From Thinopyrum elongatum (taxonomy: Eukaryota; Streptophyta; Magnoliopsida; Poales; Poaceae), in the NCBI GenBank assembly GCA_011799875.1, contig CM022298.1, positions 492,445,180 through 492,509,179 on the forward strand: a stretch of DNA of 64,000 bases, given 5' to 3'. Under the pieces are notes generated by a model, which was not told the origin of the DNA, searched no databases, and saw nothing but the letters and a program-made list of their open reading frames with translations. Within the stretch, counting starts at the first letter, position 1, and each line of letters opens with the position of its first letter. The position numbers and the translations under genes were made by a program. This document shows, piece by piece, positions 11,267-22,264 of the stretch.

Positions 11267-12568
11267 TCACACCGGAGTCAGGGCCTTCGTGAGGGCAGCA
11301 TGCTGCCCCCTGATCTTATAGTCCTCCCCACGAATCGCTACATCCTCTGCATGAGACACAAGGTGATCGACGTGGCCATCCTTTGGCTTTGGCTTGGTGG
11401 TGCAGTAGGGGCAGTGCCACTTCTTGATCTTGCGGTTGTAGAAGGAAGCAACTCCCTTGGCCTTGATCTTCTCCACCTCCTTCGCTGTGAAGGACGCGAC
11501 GTTGTCGTTGTACACATCTTCTCTAGAATCATACTACACACATGAATGAATTACATTAATACATTATAGATTCATATACACCATGTCAAAGGAACTAAAT
11601 GAACAATCTAATTTTCAAGTAGGCTTACCTCATATTCTTCGTCGTCACTATACTCTGGATCGTACGGGTCAAACCCAGTAAGGCCCAGCTTCCTCTTATT
11701 CCCCACAGAATCATCCTCCTGAATATACAATTACATCCATTACTAGTAAATACAGAAGCCAACTGATAATTTAGATATGCACACATGACACATTGATCAT
11801 ATTATCCATACTATGATCCTATTTGCATTTTCCATTGTCATGCATACACATTGAACAACAAAGCTAATATAACTACATATTGTGGATCAAGTAAGTTCTT
11901 AATCAATTGATAGGTATGTTAAAAAGGGTTTTACTTAAATTAATGCATTCCATTTGGGCATATGACATTCAAAACACCAATCTGTGTAGCATTCAAAAAC
12001 AAATCTAAGCATACATGTTTGTAGCATTCAAAATCCCAATCTGTGTAGCATTAAAAAAAATCTAATAATCATGTGTAGCATTTAAGCACAGAGATCCCTA
12101 TCTCTCATTAAGATCTGTCTAGCATTTTTTGCAATGAATCTAATCCAAAAAACCCACATACAAAAAAACCACATCCCCCCATACAGAAAACCCCATCCCT
12201 CAAACCAACTACTCTAACCATCTGTACTACCCTATGAATCACAATCCAACCAATGAAACTAGGGACTAACTCTACAATCTAAATATTGCAACTAGGGTAC
12301 AAGCAAATGGAAGTACCTCCTGTACCACCTTCTTCTTGCCAGGCTGCACATCTGGATGGACTGCGCCGCTTGACGCCGTCACCTTCAGCTCCGGCAGCGC
12401 CGAGGAGGAGCCCGCCACCTCCTTCTCCACATCCACAGCCGTGACAGTGGTTGCGAGTTTCCCCGCACCACCGTGGACGCCGCCAACGTCCTGCACTGCA
12501 TCTGCCGCAGTCATCGTGCCCTGTAGATCTCCGGCCGCTATGCCGGCGTCGCCACGAGCGTCTGCCAT
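11267..12568 (-). CDS. Three-exon gene with a zf-XS-like zinc finger, MULE passenger
   Basis: Exons on the minus strand are 12568-12317, 11718-11629 and 11533-11267. Each junction has GT-AG signals and all are in phase 0, giving an uninterrupted 202-residue product. Residues 1-84 are low complexity (A, G, V, T). Residues 85-114 (exon 2) are acidic with a basic NKRK patch. Residues 115-202 contain a WHCPYC zinc-ligand pair followed by spaced H and A residues (HLVSHAEDVA, then RGQHAALTKAL). That is the pattern of the zf-XS domain found in plant SGS3/IDN2-type XS proteins of small-RNA pathways. The XS and XH domains themselves are absent. A TATA-like tataagag lies about 150 bp upstream. It may be captured or mobile; function is inferred only. 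Confidence 0.65.
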
Positions 12569-12715
12569 GAGGGAGGCAATGAAGGTGAGGACGAGGATGC
12601 AGTGGGGGAGAGCGAGACGGTGCGGTGGAGGAGAGCGAGACGACGCGGTGGGAGAGAGGGAGACGATGCGGCAGGGAGGGGATTTGGGGGGAAATGGTAG
12701 GGGCGACGCGGTTCC

Positions 12716-12728
12716 CCCTCTTATACGA
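12716..12728 (-). promoter_or_regulatory. TATA-like box upstream of zf-XS-like gene
   Basis: The minus strand reads atcgtataagaggg about 150 bp before the ATG at 12568, with CT-rich leader sequence in between. Confidence 0.4.
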
Positions 12729-12798
12729 TGGGACATTTCTGGCATGTTCCAGGGACACGTGCTACCCCACGACCGCGGTCAGTTGCATGCATGCCTAC

Positions 12799-12969
12799 GC
12801 GGCCCCACTAGTCAGAGTTAACGGTCAAGCCATTGACCCGATGGCAATGTCCAGTTTGCCCATTTGTGAGAGTTTCAGCCAAGGGAGTGTGGAAAAGTGA
12901 GCAAAAGTTAAGAGCATGGGGATGGATGAGTACAGCTAAGGAACCAGGGGCACAGATGTAAAAAAACCT
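12799..12969 (-). repeat. Right TIR of MULE
   Basis: Inverted copy of 7975-8146, followed by the duplication aaataaaa at 12970-12977. Confidence 0.85.
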
Positions 12970-12977
12970 AAATAAAA

Positions 12978-13839
12978 TATACAATCATACCAACCAAGAT
13001 CACGATTAACCCACAGGACAAAACGGATCTACTCAAACATCATAGGATAGCCAAATATCATTGGGAAATAATATATGGAGTTGAGCACCATGTTTAAGTA
13101 GAGATTACAGTGGGGAAGAGAGGTGTTAAACCGCTGCATAGAGGGGGAGAAAGTTGGTGTTGACGGTAGCAAGATTGTTGATGTAGATCGCCGTCACAAT
13201 CCTAGCCCCGGCGCCACCAGGAGAGAGGGGGAGAGAGCCCTCCTCCTTCTTCTTCTTCCTTGGCCTCCCCCTAGATGGGAGGAGAGTTCCCCCTCTGGTC
13301 CATGGCCTCCATGGTGGCGGAGGGGCGGGAGACCCTCTGAGATTGGATCTCCCTCTCGGTTCTCTTCTGTTTCGCGTTCCTCAGATCTGGCCGAAAACCG
13401 TTTCTTATATTCCGGGAGATCCGTAACTCCGATTGCGCTGAAATTTTAACACGATTTTTTTCCTGATATAAGCTTCCTTGCGCACGAACTAGAGACCCAA
13501 CCGACATCCGAGGAGGGCACAACCCACCAGGCCGTGCCTGGCCCCTGAGGCGCGCCCTGGTGTCTTGTGGGCACTGTGCGCCCCCGTTTGCGTTGATTCC
13601 AAGTCCCAAAAATCACATATATTCCAAAATAATTCTCCGTAAAATTTTATTGCATTTGGACTTCGTTTGATATGGATATTCTGTGAAACAAAAAACATGC
13701 AAAAAACAGGAACTGGCACTGGGCACTGGATCAATAGGTTAGTCCAATAAATCATATAAATTGTTGCCAAAAGTATGTAAAAGTTGTATAATATTGGCAT
13801 GAAACAATCAAAAACTATAGATACGATGGAGACGTATCA
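12978..13839 (-). repeat. 5' LTR of minus-strand Gypsy element, outer part
   Basis: Continues the LTR broken at 7974. It includes a degenerate hairpin (about 13519-13570) and ends at the TGATACGTC terminus. The bases after it (13840-13844, acaag) should be the TSD, but the matching copy is outside the window. Confidence 0.85.
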
Positions 13840-15343
13840 ACAAGTTCAACAATGGCATGGCAAGGACAAGAGGCTGTGGAACCCCTTCAAAATGCTAAGG
13901 ACAAATATTGGCAAAAGCTCACGACTCTTCATCTTTATTTTAGTGATCCAAGATCACATTAAGTCCATCAGAAAGCCAATACTATTAAAACGGGATGAGG
14001 TGTTGCTTAATGGCTTGCTTGCTCAAATGCTTAGTGATATTGCTCCAAAACCCTCAACCATTTTCTCCATCCAAATATGTCCAAAACCTAAACTCCAACT
14101 CGGCCCCACCGATTCTTTCTATCCGGAGCCACTGAGTTCATATGACATAGCTACAGCCAGAAACCCTAGTAGTTCGGTCTCACCGATACAGATCTCGGTC
14201 TCACCAATATGGCCTTGCCAGCGCACTGTGATCTATTGCATTCGCTTTGGTCTCACCGAGTTTATGCAATCGGTCTCACCGAGTTGGCTTGACAGATTCT
14301 CTGTTGCTTATTGCTTCACTTCGGTCTCACCGAGTTGATGCAATCGGCGCCACCGAGATGATGTTTGTCCTAAGCCCTAGCACATCGGTCTCACCGAGTT
14401 GTTCCAGTCGGTCCCACCGAGATTCCTAACGTTCACATTTTTGAACCAATCGGTGCCACCGAGTTTAACCATTTGGTCTCACCAAGTTGAATCAAATATG
14501 TGTAACGGTTGGATTTTGTGTGGAGGCTATATATACCCCTCCACCCCCTCTTCATTCATAGAGAGAGCCATCAGAATGTGCCTACACTTCCACCATCCAT
14601 TTTCTGAGAGAGAACCACCTACTCATGTGTTGAGAACAAGACATTCCAATCCTACCACAAGAATCTTGATTTCTAGCCTTCCCCAAGTTGCTTTCCACTC
14701 AAATCATCTTTCCATCATAGCCAAATCTGAGAGAGGGAGTTGAGTGTTGAGGAGACTATCATTTGAAGCACAAGAGCAAGGAGTTCATCATCAACACACC
14801 ATCTATTACCTTTTGGAGAGTGGTGTCTCCTAGATTGGTTAGGTGTCACTTGGGAGCCTCCATCAACATGTGGAGTTGAACCAAGAAGTTTGTAAGGGTA
14901 AGGAGATCGCCTACTTCGTGAAGATCTACCCGAGTGAGGCAAGTCCTTCATGGGCGATGGCCATGGTGGGATAGACAAGGTTGCTTCTTCATGGAACCTT
15001 TGTGGGTGGAGCCCTCCGTGGACTCGCGCAGCCATTACCCTTTGTGGGTTGAAGTCTCCATCAACGTGGACGTACGATAGCACCACCTATCGAAACCACG
15101 CCAAAAATCTCCGTGTCTCCATTGCGTTTGCAAACTCTTGTTCCTTCCCTTTACTTTCTTGCAACTTGCATGCTTTACTCTTTCCGCTGCATATACTCTT
15201 GTCATGCTTGCTTGAAATGTATTGTGAATGCTTTAACTTATGATAAAACTCAACCTTAACTTGAAGAAATTAAAAACTGCTACTTTTGCTTGTTAAGGGT
15301 CTAATCACCCACCCCCTCTAGACCCCTCTTTTCGATCCTTTCA
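13840..15343 (+). repeat. Copia LTR, 5'-truncated by the Gypsy insertion
   Basis: The LTR ends ...tttca at 15343, two bases before a tRNA-Met PBS. A TATA box (ctatatatacccc, 14527-14539) is followed by a pyrimidine-rich leader. Between 14170 and 14490 about ten imperfect copies of a tcggtctcaccgagtt motif occur. The LTR start lies beyond the Gypsy insertion at 13840 and is not in the window. Confidence 0.8.
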
Positions 15344-15345
15344 AT

Positions 15346-15357
15346 TGGTATCAGAGC
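15346..15357 (+). promoter_or_regulatory. Copia primer binding site, tRNA-Met(initiator)
   Basis: TGGTATCAGAGC, the standard plant Copia PBS, two bases after the LTR end. Confidence 0.92.
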
Positions 15358-15398
15358 ATTAGTCTCCATTGCTATGGTTTAATCACCATTGGAGGAAG

Positions 15399-17160
15399 AT
15401 GGTTGAGTCTACATTCGGGAGTATTAGACATAGAGTGCCTATTCTTGATGGGGAGTTTTATGGTTCTTGGAAAAATGAAATGCTTGTGATTTTCAATGAA
15501 TATAATTTGAACAAGTATATTACTAGCCCTTATGTGCCTCCCATTGATCCTTTGCATCCTACCCCCGATGAGTATCTTGACATGGTTTGCAATCTTAGGA
15601 CCATTGATCTTATCATTAGAGTATTGCCTAGAAATTTGCTTGTGTGCTTGCCTACTTTTGAATGCGCATATACTATATGGAATTACCTTGAAGAACGATT
15701 TCCAAATTACTCCTTGAAAAATCTATATGAGATTCTTCAAAAGTCTATTGCTTTTCAAAATATGGAACCTAGTGATCCTAAGTTTGATGAATGTCTATTT
15801 GAGCTCCGTGATCTTATGTGTGCCAAAGGAAATGTTGGAGTCATTGGTAGCATCATTTCAGAGACAATTAGAATTCATAAACTTGACCATTGTCATGGTC
15901 ATAAATCTAACAAATCACTTGACCTAGGTGATTATCATATGGATGATGATGTTGGGTATGGTTATTATGACGAAGATAGTGATGCCGACCTTGAGGAGTC
16001 TATGAGGCATTCTGGTCTTATGGCTAATCTTCGTGACTATATGGCCGGAGGAAAAGAGTGGATTCTTGATAGTGGATGTACCGATCACATGATCGGAGAT
16101 AAAGACATGTTCCGCGAGCTTGCTAATAATGATGGTCCACGCAAGTATGTCACTTTTGGAGACAACTCCAAGGGTAAGGTACTTGGCCTTGGTAAGGTGG
16201 CCATTTCCAATGATAGCTCTATCCAAAATGGTATGCTCGTTGAAATCTCTTGGTTACAATCTCTTTTCCGTATCTAGACTAGCCGACTTTGGTTTCAATG
16301 TTCTATTTACTGAAGTAGATTGCCAAGTGTTTCGAAGAGATAATCATAATATGGTCTTTACCGGTATTCGTAGAGGTGATCTATACATTGTTGACTTCAC
16401 TAAGAGAGCCAAACCTCGCACTTGTTTAATTGCTAAATCTTCTAAAGGATGGTTATGGCATAGACGGTTAGGTCATGTTGGCATGCGAAACCTTGATAAG
16501 CTTATTAAAGGTGATCACATCCTTGGTGTTAAAGATGCTATATTTGACAAGGATAGACTTTGCAGTGCTTGTCAAGCAGGAAAACAAGTTGGAGGAAGTC
16601 ATCCCATGAAGAACATAATGACCACGAGAAGACCACCTGAGCTACTTCACATGGATCTTTTCGGTCCCAATGCTTATAAGAGCCTTGGTGGTAACTCATT
16701 TGGTTTGGTCATTGTTGATGATTTTTCAAGATTTACGTGGGTGTTCTTTCTTAATGACAAATCGCAGGTCCAAAAGATCTTCAAGAACTTTGCCAAGAAG
16801 GCCCAAAACCAATTTGAAGTGAAGATCAAGAAGGTTCGAAGTGATAATGGAACGGAGTTCAAGAACGCAAATGTGGATACCTTACTTTATGAAGAGGGGA
16901 TTTCACATGAGTTCTCGGCCACATACACGCCTCAACAAAATGGTGTTGTTGAGAGGAAGAACCGGGCACTTATCAAGATGGCGAGAACGATGCTTAATGA
17001 ATACAAGACGCCAAGACACTTTTGGGCGTAAGCGGCTGAGACAGCTTGTCATGCTACGAATCGACTATATCTTCACAAATTTCTCAGCAACATGGCATCC
17101 GAGCTACTCACCGGTAACAAACCCCAAGTTGGATACTTTCGAGTATTTGGCTCAAAGTGC
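15399..17160 (+). pseudogene. Copia gag-protease-integrase, 5' half of pol, broken
   Basis: The reading starts at the ATG at 15399. Residues 1-150 are the UBN2-type gag region, shortened because the zinc-knuckle part is missing. The protease motif WILDSGCTDHM follows near 16060. A 1-base insertion in an A-run at about 16240 shifts the frame. The integrase then continues with its HHCC finger (WHRRLGH to CSAC) and the DDE residues in MDLFGP, RSDNGTEF and VVERKNR. A stop replaces a glutamate codon at 17030-17032, and homology continues to about 17160 (VFGSKC), where it ends abruptly against unrelated DNA. A colinear 3' half lies at 59265-61122. Confidence 0.88.
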
Positions 17161-17400
17161 TGTCTCTCTATATGTGGCGCATGAGCTTTTCGAAAGTACA
17201 GTAGGAACATTAGCTGACCAATTAAACGTTATCTGTTTTAGTAATATCAGCATCATATCAGATTCGTATTTGAGCAACAAGTTTAGAATTATGAGTGGCA
17301 CGTTGTTTAGCTTGATGGATTGAGGAGCAGTGCTAAGCAGCTACGATGATGGTACTGAATATAAAGGAATGTCTGCATGCAAGTCACGTGACTTTCATCA
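17161..17400. other. Unassigned sequence after the broken Copia integrase
   Basis: No coding or repeat signal is seen. The composition resembles a plant 3' UTR. It marks the left breakpoint of the Copia element; no CACTA terminus is present here. Confidence 0.5.
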
Positions 17401-17401
17401 T

Positions 17402-17745
17402 TTGGGTCAGTCGACCATTTCAGGCGGTTGGATGAAGATCCTACGTCTCCTAACCCTTCTTCTTCCTCGTCTCTGATTCTTCCCCTACAGAACACCGCAC
17501 GGGCCGCCGGCCGAACCACCGGCCCCGACCCCTCCCCCCCCCCCGCCCTCCCCTGAACCGCCCCCACCGCCTGTGTTCCTCCGCCACCCCCACCCCCACC
17601 CCTACCCCCACCCGCATCGAGTTTTCTTTGTTTGGCGAGGCCCCACCACCGCCAGGCCACCGCCCCCCACAACCACCGTCCCCACCCGAGCCCCTTCCTT
17701 CCCTCCGGTGAACTCCGACGAGCTCTCAAAAATCGACTGACCCAA
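17402..17745. repeat. MITE-like TIR element, copy 1
   Basis: Bounded by an inverted repeat TTTGGGTCAGTCGA / TCGACTGACCCAA. The C-rich interior shares the block gccctcccctgaaccgcc and a nearby ttggatg with a second copy at 45042-45416. The superfamily is not determined because the flanking duplication is unclear. Confidence 0.55.
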
Positions 17746-18482
17746 TTTTGAAATTTAGTCTACTATCATTTAACTAGTGTGGAATATAAAAGGGGAAAAC
17801 CATAAGCATTGTGAGTATAGTGTTGAGCGTGCCATTGCAGATCTGAAGGTGCAAACCGGACAAAGGCAACTTCGCAACCAATGTTTGCTTTCAACTAACA
17901 AGTAAGATCCTAAGTGATGGACAAGAAATCACAGTAAAGCAGTGGCGATCTATTTTCTTGCTGCGATAAATAAGTTGAGCAGATACGAAAGAGTACCGCC
18001 TCTGGTGCGGCACCGTGTATGCATCTGCTGAGAATTTGATGGTGCTGCGATAGCGATGGCTGTCGGCGGCGTGGAAGCAGGTCTAGGAGGGTAGACGGTG
18101 GCGGCGGGGGAAATATCCCGGCGCGGTGGAAGAGACAGTCGTAGGAGCGGCGCCGGCAAGGTGGACGACGGTGGGGATGAAGCGAGAGGACGGGATGCAA
18201 GGATCCTGGTCCAAAGCCATGGATGAGAGAGGTCGATCTCTTGTAATGGACGACGGCGTCGGTGTATCAGCTCCGACATGGTGGAGGAGGACGGCGGTGG
18301 ATGGGGTGGCGGACGGAGGAGGCTGGGGTGGAGAGGGTGTTTTGGCGCCCACGGAGTACGAATGGGGAAATGGAGGGAGAGAGGAAGGGGGAAGCATGTC
18401 TTCAGGGCGCACTTGTCTCAAATGCGAGGAAATTTACAAACTTAGCCCCCGGTTAAAATTTCCTACATCACAGCAATATTAG
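17746..18482. other. GC-rich gene-like sequence, no firm gene
   Basis: Both strands have open frames from about 18083 to 18482. A minus-strand ATG at about 18223 begins a short product, but no domain, TATA box or convincing splice signal is visible. It could be a first-exon remnant. Confidence 0.3.
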
Positions 18483-19265
18483 TCGGTTGGGGATAGGACG
18501 TTAATCTCGCATACACCGAATATTTGCCGACGGAGATTTCGGCCGACGAGAGTTTGTTTTGGTGCCCACCGTGTATGAATCGAGGAGGGAGGCGATTTCG
18601 GCCGAGGAGACACTGTGTTTTGGCGCCCACCGTGTATGAATCCGGGTGAGAGGCGGTTATGTCATGTTTGAGTGAAATTACAAACCTGCCCCTAAAAAGA
18701 CCTATTGAAATCGAGCCGACATGTGTTGTATGTCAGGGACAGGCAGTAATTTCCATCTCCCATATTTTGGTTTCGGGCGGTTACTGCGAGTTTGGCCGCT
18801 TCGTTCAATTTTTTGAGAAAAAGCTTGCATGTTTACCGTGCCAACTCAATTCCAATCCATTTTGTATTCTATTTTTGTTCGGGCAGGATCCATTTTCGAT
18901 TGGAATAAAATTCTATATACATCATTTTTTATATATAATTTCAAAAGCACAACAAAGAATTCTGCTCCTTTATATATATTATATGATTTACAAATACAAT
19001 GATCTCAAAATCATAAGGTTGAATTCAAAAAATTTAAACCAAATTATGTTCTACTAAAATGTATGGATCAGTAATATCTACATATTAAATAACATAGATG
19101 CGCATGAATTCATATGAGTATGCATATTTGATAGATCAATTTTGGTTCGAGTATGAATTACATGTATCATCATCTCAAATTCAAATATTTGAATCCCTTT
19201 TATGTTGACATTTTCTATACACGCAACTAAATATTTGAATCTCCTTTCACGCCCATCTCTCTCGC
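18483..19265. other. AT-rich sequence without recognisable genes
   Basis: Around 18545-18650 a gtgcccaccgtgtatgaat block is repeated (ttttggtgcccacc and ttttggcgcccacc). Otherwise nothing is seen. Confidence 0.5.
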
Positions 19266-20075
19266 ATGCTCCTTCATGTAGCTATCACTCTCTTTTCTCC
19301 AGCTCACCCGCACGCTCACTTCATGTTTCTCCTATTTTCGCAAACATGGTCTCTCGATGTCTCCCTTGAGAAGTGTCACACTCTCCCTATCATTATACAT
19401 TACACAGTTTTCATTATCTCACATGTCTCTATCGTTCTCTGGTATCACTAGGTACCTAAGCTTTCTTTTTCACCGCCACACACACACTCTCACTCGTCTT
19501 TCCCTTTGTCTTTCTCTCTAGGGTTCTCTCACGCACCCTATATCTCTCTAGATATGACTCCTAGCACTAAAATTACTCTCTCCCACACACACAACATTTG
19601 TTGCAGTCTCCTTTCCATCTTCATCTCAGTTATAAAACTGACATTATTCATTTGTTTACCGATCAGACAAACTCTCCCCCCTTTCTCTCTCTCTCTCACA
19701 CACACAACTCCTGTTTCCACTCCCCTTCCCGACTACTGTCTCTCTCACACACACAAAACTCTCGCTTTCGCACCCCCGACTCGTATTTCTCTCACAAACA
19801 TTGATCGACTAGCCTCCAGATAGGTTTATACACCCGCACACTCTTGCTTCCACTATCTCGTACATGTCTCTCTTGCGCTCCTTGTATCTATGTAGATTTT
19901 TCGTCCCTTCTTGAGACACGCCCTCTCGATCATGCACACACACACACACTATCGCCTCATTTTATGGTGATACCTCTCGCACACACACTCTTTGTGTCTT
20001 TGTCACACATGCACTCCGTCCTCCTCCTCTCTCCCTCTCTCTCACACACACACCACACACACACATGGGATTTTT
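19266..20075. repeat. CT/CA-rich microsatellite region
   Basis: Dense runs of tctctc and cacaca (for example near 19690, 19745, 19935 and 20040) alternate with degenerate copies of a tctctctca-type unit. Open frames here are low-complexity artefacts. Similar tracts in reverse orientation lie at about 26100-26440 and in either orientation at 43748-44260. Confidence 0.75.
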
Positions 20076-20082
20076 GCAACAA

Positions 20083-20323
20083 CTAGCAAGATGCCCATGC
20101 GTTGCACGGAACATCAAGATGCATTTGTATGAGTAGTTTATCTTGTGGGAGAAAAGGATGAACGAGGGAAGGCCTTATTTGCAAATATGGAGAGGGGTGT
20201 GGGTATCTTTTTGCAAAATTGCCATAGTTTCCTTCCTATCCGTCAGATATAAATCGGACGGCCTATATTGCAGGATGGCAGGCACACCATCATCACCAAC
20301 TCTGTTTTTTATAAGAGTAGAGA
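20083..20323 (-). mobile_element. Short non-autonomous Helitron, copy A
   Basis: Read on the minus strand it starts TCTCTACTCTTATAAAA after an A and ends with a small hairpin (ccgtgcaacgcatgg) followed by gcatcttgCTAG and a T. The TC...CTRR termini, 3' hairpin and A|T insertion site are Helitron features. It is 241 bp, the same size as copy C, and has no coding capacity. Confidence 0.75.
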
Positions 20324-20330
20324 TATACCA

Positions 20331-20518
20331 CTTCTCGAATCATGAAACCAACCACATTCCTCCCTTATCTCATCAAAACCGCCAAAGGAATATATTTTGA
20401 GTGAAACATAACATATTTTTAGTGATATACGTATTTCAAAACTAGACTCTTTTCTATCAAATCGGTGAATATGTAATAATCTACTTTGATCGTGTGGCAA
20501 CGCATTGGCACATTGCTA
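20331..20518 (+). other. Possible degenerate Helitron 3' end
   Basis: A plus-strand gtgtggcaacgcattggcacattgCTAGT at the end resembles a decayed version of the Helitron 3' terminus seen nearby. The 5' end is not identified. Confidence 0.35.
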
Positions 20519-20946
20519 GTTATTACTACTGTATAATTTTTTGGACACCAGACAAATGGTGGAGAACATATACGAAGAGAAGAGGCGCACGCACGCAGTC
20601 GGTCTCTCGCTGTCTCGCACACATGAGAGTTACGTAAAGGCACCGTAAACAAATAAACCCTAAAACCCTAGGTGCACGATTGCTGCATGCGCGGGTACCG
20701 GGTACGTGGTGGAGCGCACCTTTGTAGGAATAGTCAGCTCGCGTGATAATTTGATCCATAGGAGTTGATGGTCGGGACCACAGGTGAACGACCTGGAGGC
20801 GGTGGCTCGCCAGTCGCCACTAATCGAGTAGCCATGTTTAAAATATCATTTTTTTTAGCTGGGTAAGAGTTTCGATTTTCAATGGCGCGTTATAAGTACT
20901 AGTTTTTAGAACGATTGGTATGGAGCAAAAATGGAATTCATAACTA

Positions 20947-21078
20947 CTACCTCCATCCTGGTTTACTAGTCCCCATCGTATTTTGGGTCAAAGTTTGTCC
21001 ATGAATTTTACTTGTAAAATGTGAATGGAAAACGAGATTTTGTTATACACAAACAAAAAAGGACTGGAGGGAGTGATT
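20947..21078. repeat. Degenerate Stowaway-like MITE
   Basis: The left end ctacctccatcctggtttac matches the MITE at 49322-49519, and the right end is ggactggagggagtg. A TA precedes the left end but not the right. Confidence 0.5.
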
Positions 21079-21509
21079 GCTCTGACACGGACGCGACCTC
21101 TCATAGCACAGGAATTGAACCGGCGCGCCGGCCAAGAGGGCCCCACTCGCTGCAGGCCAGGCTGAACACGCCTCCTCGCCGCATGCAACCAGCTTCAGAC
21201 TGCCCCGCCTACCTCCACTGAATCCGCGCGTGTGCCAGCAAGACGTACTTCCATGAGCCGGCCAGCATTTTAGAACACAACGCCGGTTGGCTCCTCTCAT
21301 CCGCCCGCTATTTAAATGAGGCCAGACGCCTGGCAAGAACCGCACCACACCGCCGCTCCCCATATCCTCCTTGCACCATTTTCTCCACACTCTCCATAGC
21401 ATCCGGTGAGCAGGAAGACGAGTTCTCCGGCATAAAAGCCGGCTGGGTGCCCCGACGAGCCAGGCAACTCGCTGCCCCACCTCCCTCCCCGCCCCAGGCC
21501 GTCAGTACC

Positions 21510-21830
21510 ATGGGCGAGGCTGCAGGCGGGCAAGCGGAGGAGCAAGCCATCGCTCCAAGCTGGCCCCTGGTGCATCAACTCGACGCTCCAAGCCTGCTCG
21601 TAGAAGAGTTGCCAGTTGCGTCCAGTGCACCGTGGTTGGCCGCGCCATCCGATGCAAACGTTGGCGGAACCGCGGCATGCTGGCGGAGGTGGCCAACACG
21701 TCTGCGGCCACCGCCGACACCGAGGAATAGTAGACCATGGGAGCCGCCGCCGCTCGGAACCCACAAATGCTACGACCACCGCGTCGCCGGCAGGCACCCG
21801 GTGTGTTGCCCGGTTTGGCTCAAAACATAG
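21510..21830 (+). CDS. Possible 106-aa hypothetical ORF with upstream TATA-like box
   Basis: A TATA-like ctatttaaatgagg lies at 21309-21322. About 190 bp downstream is an ATG in good context (accatgggcgag) opening a 106-residue frame rich in A, P and W. There is no recognisable domain, and several overlapping frames are also open on both strands. It may be a first exon or a non-coding GC-rich block. The gene call is weak. Confidence 0.25.
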   Translation: MGEAAGGQAEEQAIAPSWPLVHQLDAPSLLVEELPVASSAPWLAAPSDANVGGTAACWRRWPTRLRPPPTPRNSRPWEPPPLGTHKCYDHRVAGRHPVCCPVWLKT

Positions 21831-22264
21831 TGGACCCCAGTCGCGGCCGGCATTAGAAATATTATACCTGCCTCTAGAAGTTAATCGCGTTTAGTCAAAA
21901 AATGTCCAAAATAAAATTAATTATGTATGGTCTTGACTTGTTGTGCTTGCACTGGTAGTAGGAACTAGAGATTTTTCTTTATTTATAACTCTCCTCACAA
22001 TTTTTTTGGCTTTGAAGTGAATCATGGTTGTGGACATTATCTATGAATGTGCAGATATCTGTGAACATGAGTTTGATGTGGAAGTTGAACTTGGAATGTT
22101 GGGCTTGCGTGTGAACTATACCATGTCCAATGCTTCGTCTGTTATTGTTTGGAAAGTAATTGCTGTTATTAAATGACCCGAAAAAAAATTATTTTGTGCC
22201 ACATCAGTAGATGCACGGACATCACAACAGGCATGCTGACTGGATAAACATTTGAACCTAGCTA

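Larger units (their letters stand above)
7975..12969. mobile_element. Putative Pack-MULE (Mutator-like, non-autonomous) carrying passenger genes
   Basis: Terminal inverted repeats of about 172 bp (7975-8146 and 12799-12969) start GGGTTTTTTAC and AGGTTTTTTTAC and are highly similar, both containing ctctgtgcccctggttcctt or its one-base variant. An 8-bp duplication flanks the element. Long TIRs with an 8-9-bp duplication fit the Mutator superfamily. No MuDR-type transposase is visible, so it is non-autonomous. Inside are a three-exon minus-strand gene (11267-12568), a 137-codon minus-strand ORF (9269-9682), a Copia gag-like fragment (8583-8984) and AT-rich tandem repeats. hAT is an alternative because it also makes 8-bp duplications, but its TIRs are normally short. 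Confidence 0.8.
1..13839 (-). mobile_element. Minus-strand Gypsy-type element, partial, host of two later insertions
   Basis: The 5' LTR starts on the minus strand at 13839 (TGATACGTCTCC) and ends at 7357 (ggttatca), interrupted by a TIR transposon at 7975-12969. Removing that insert leaves an LTR of about 1.48 kb. The interior runs leftwards (ORF at 7244, then across the Gypsy insertion to 80-1) and leaves the window, so the 3' LTR and TSD cannot be seen. The PBS region just below 7357 lacks the core seen in sister elements and keeps only a cggggagcaatagcg remnant. The element is inserted into the Copia LTR at 13840. Confidence 0.85.

Noticed and set aside
14170..14490. CRISPR-like regular repeat array
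   Set aside because: Repeats are short and irregular, spacers are not unique sequences of constant size, the genome is a plant, and the array is inside a Copia LTR.
17307..17729. Glycine-rich minus-strand ORF of 140 codons
   Set aside because: It lies within the C-rich interior of a TIR element; the composition alone explains the open frame.
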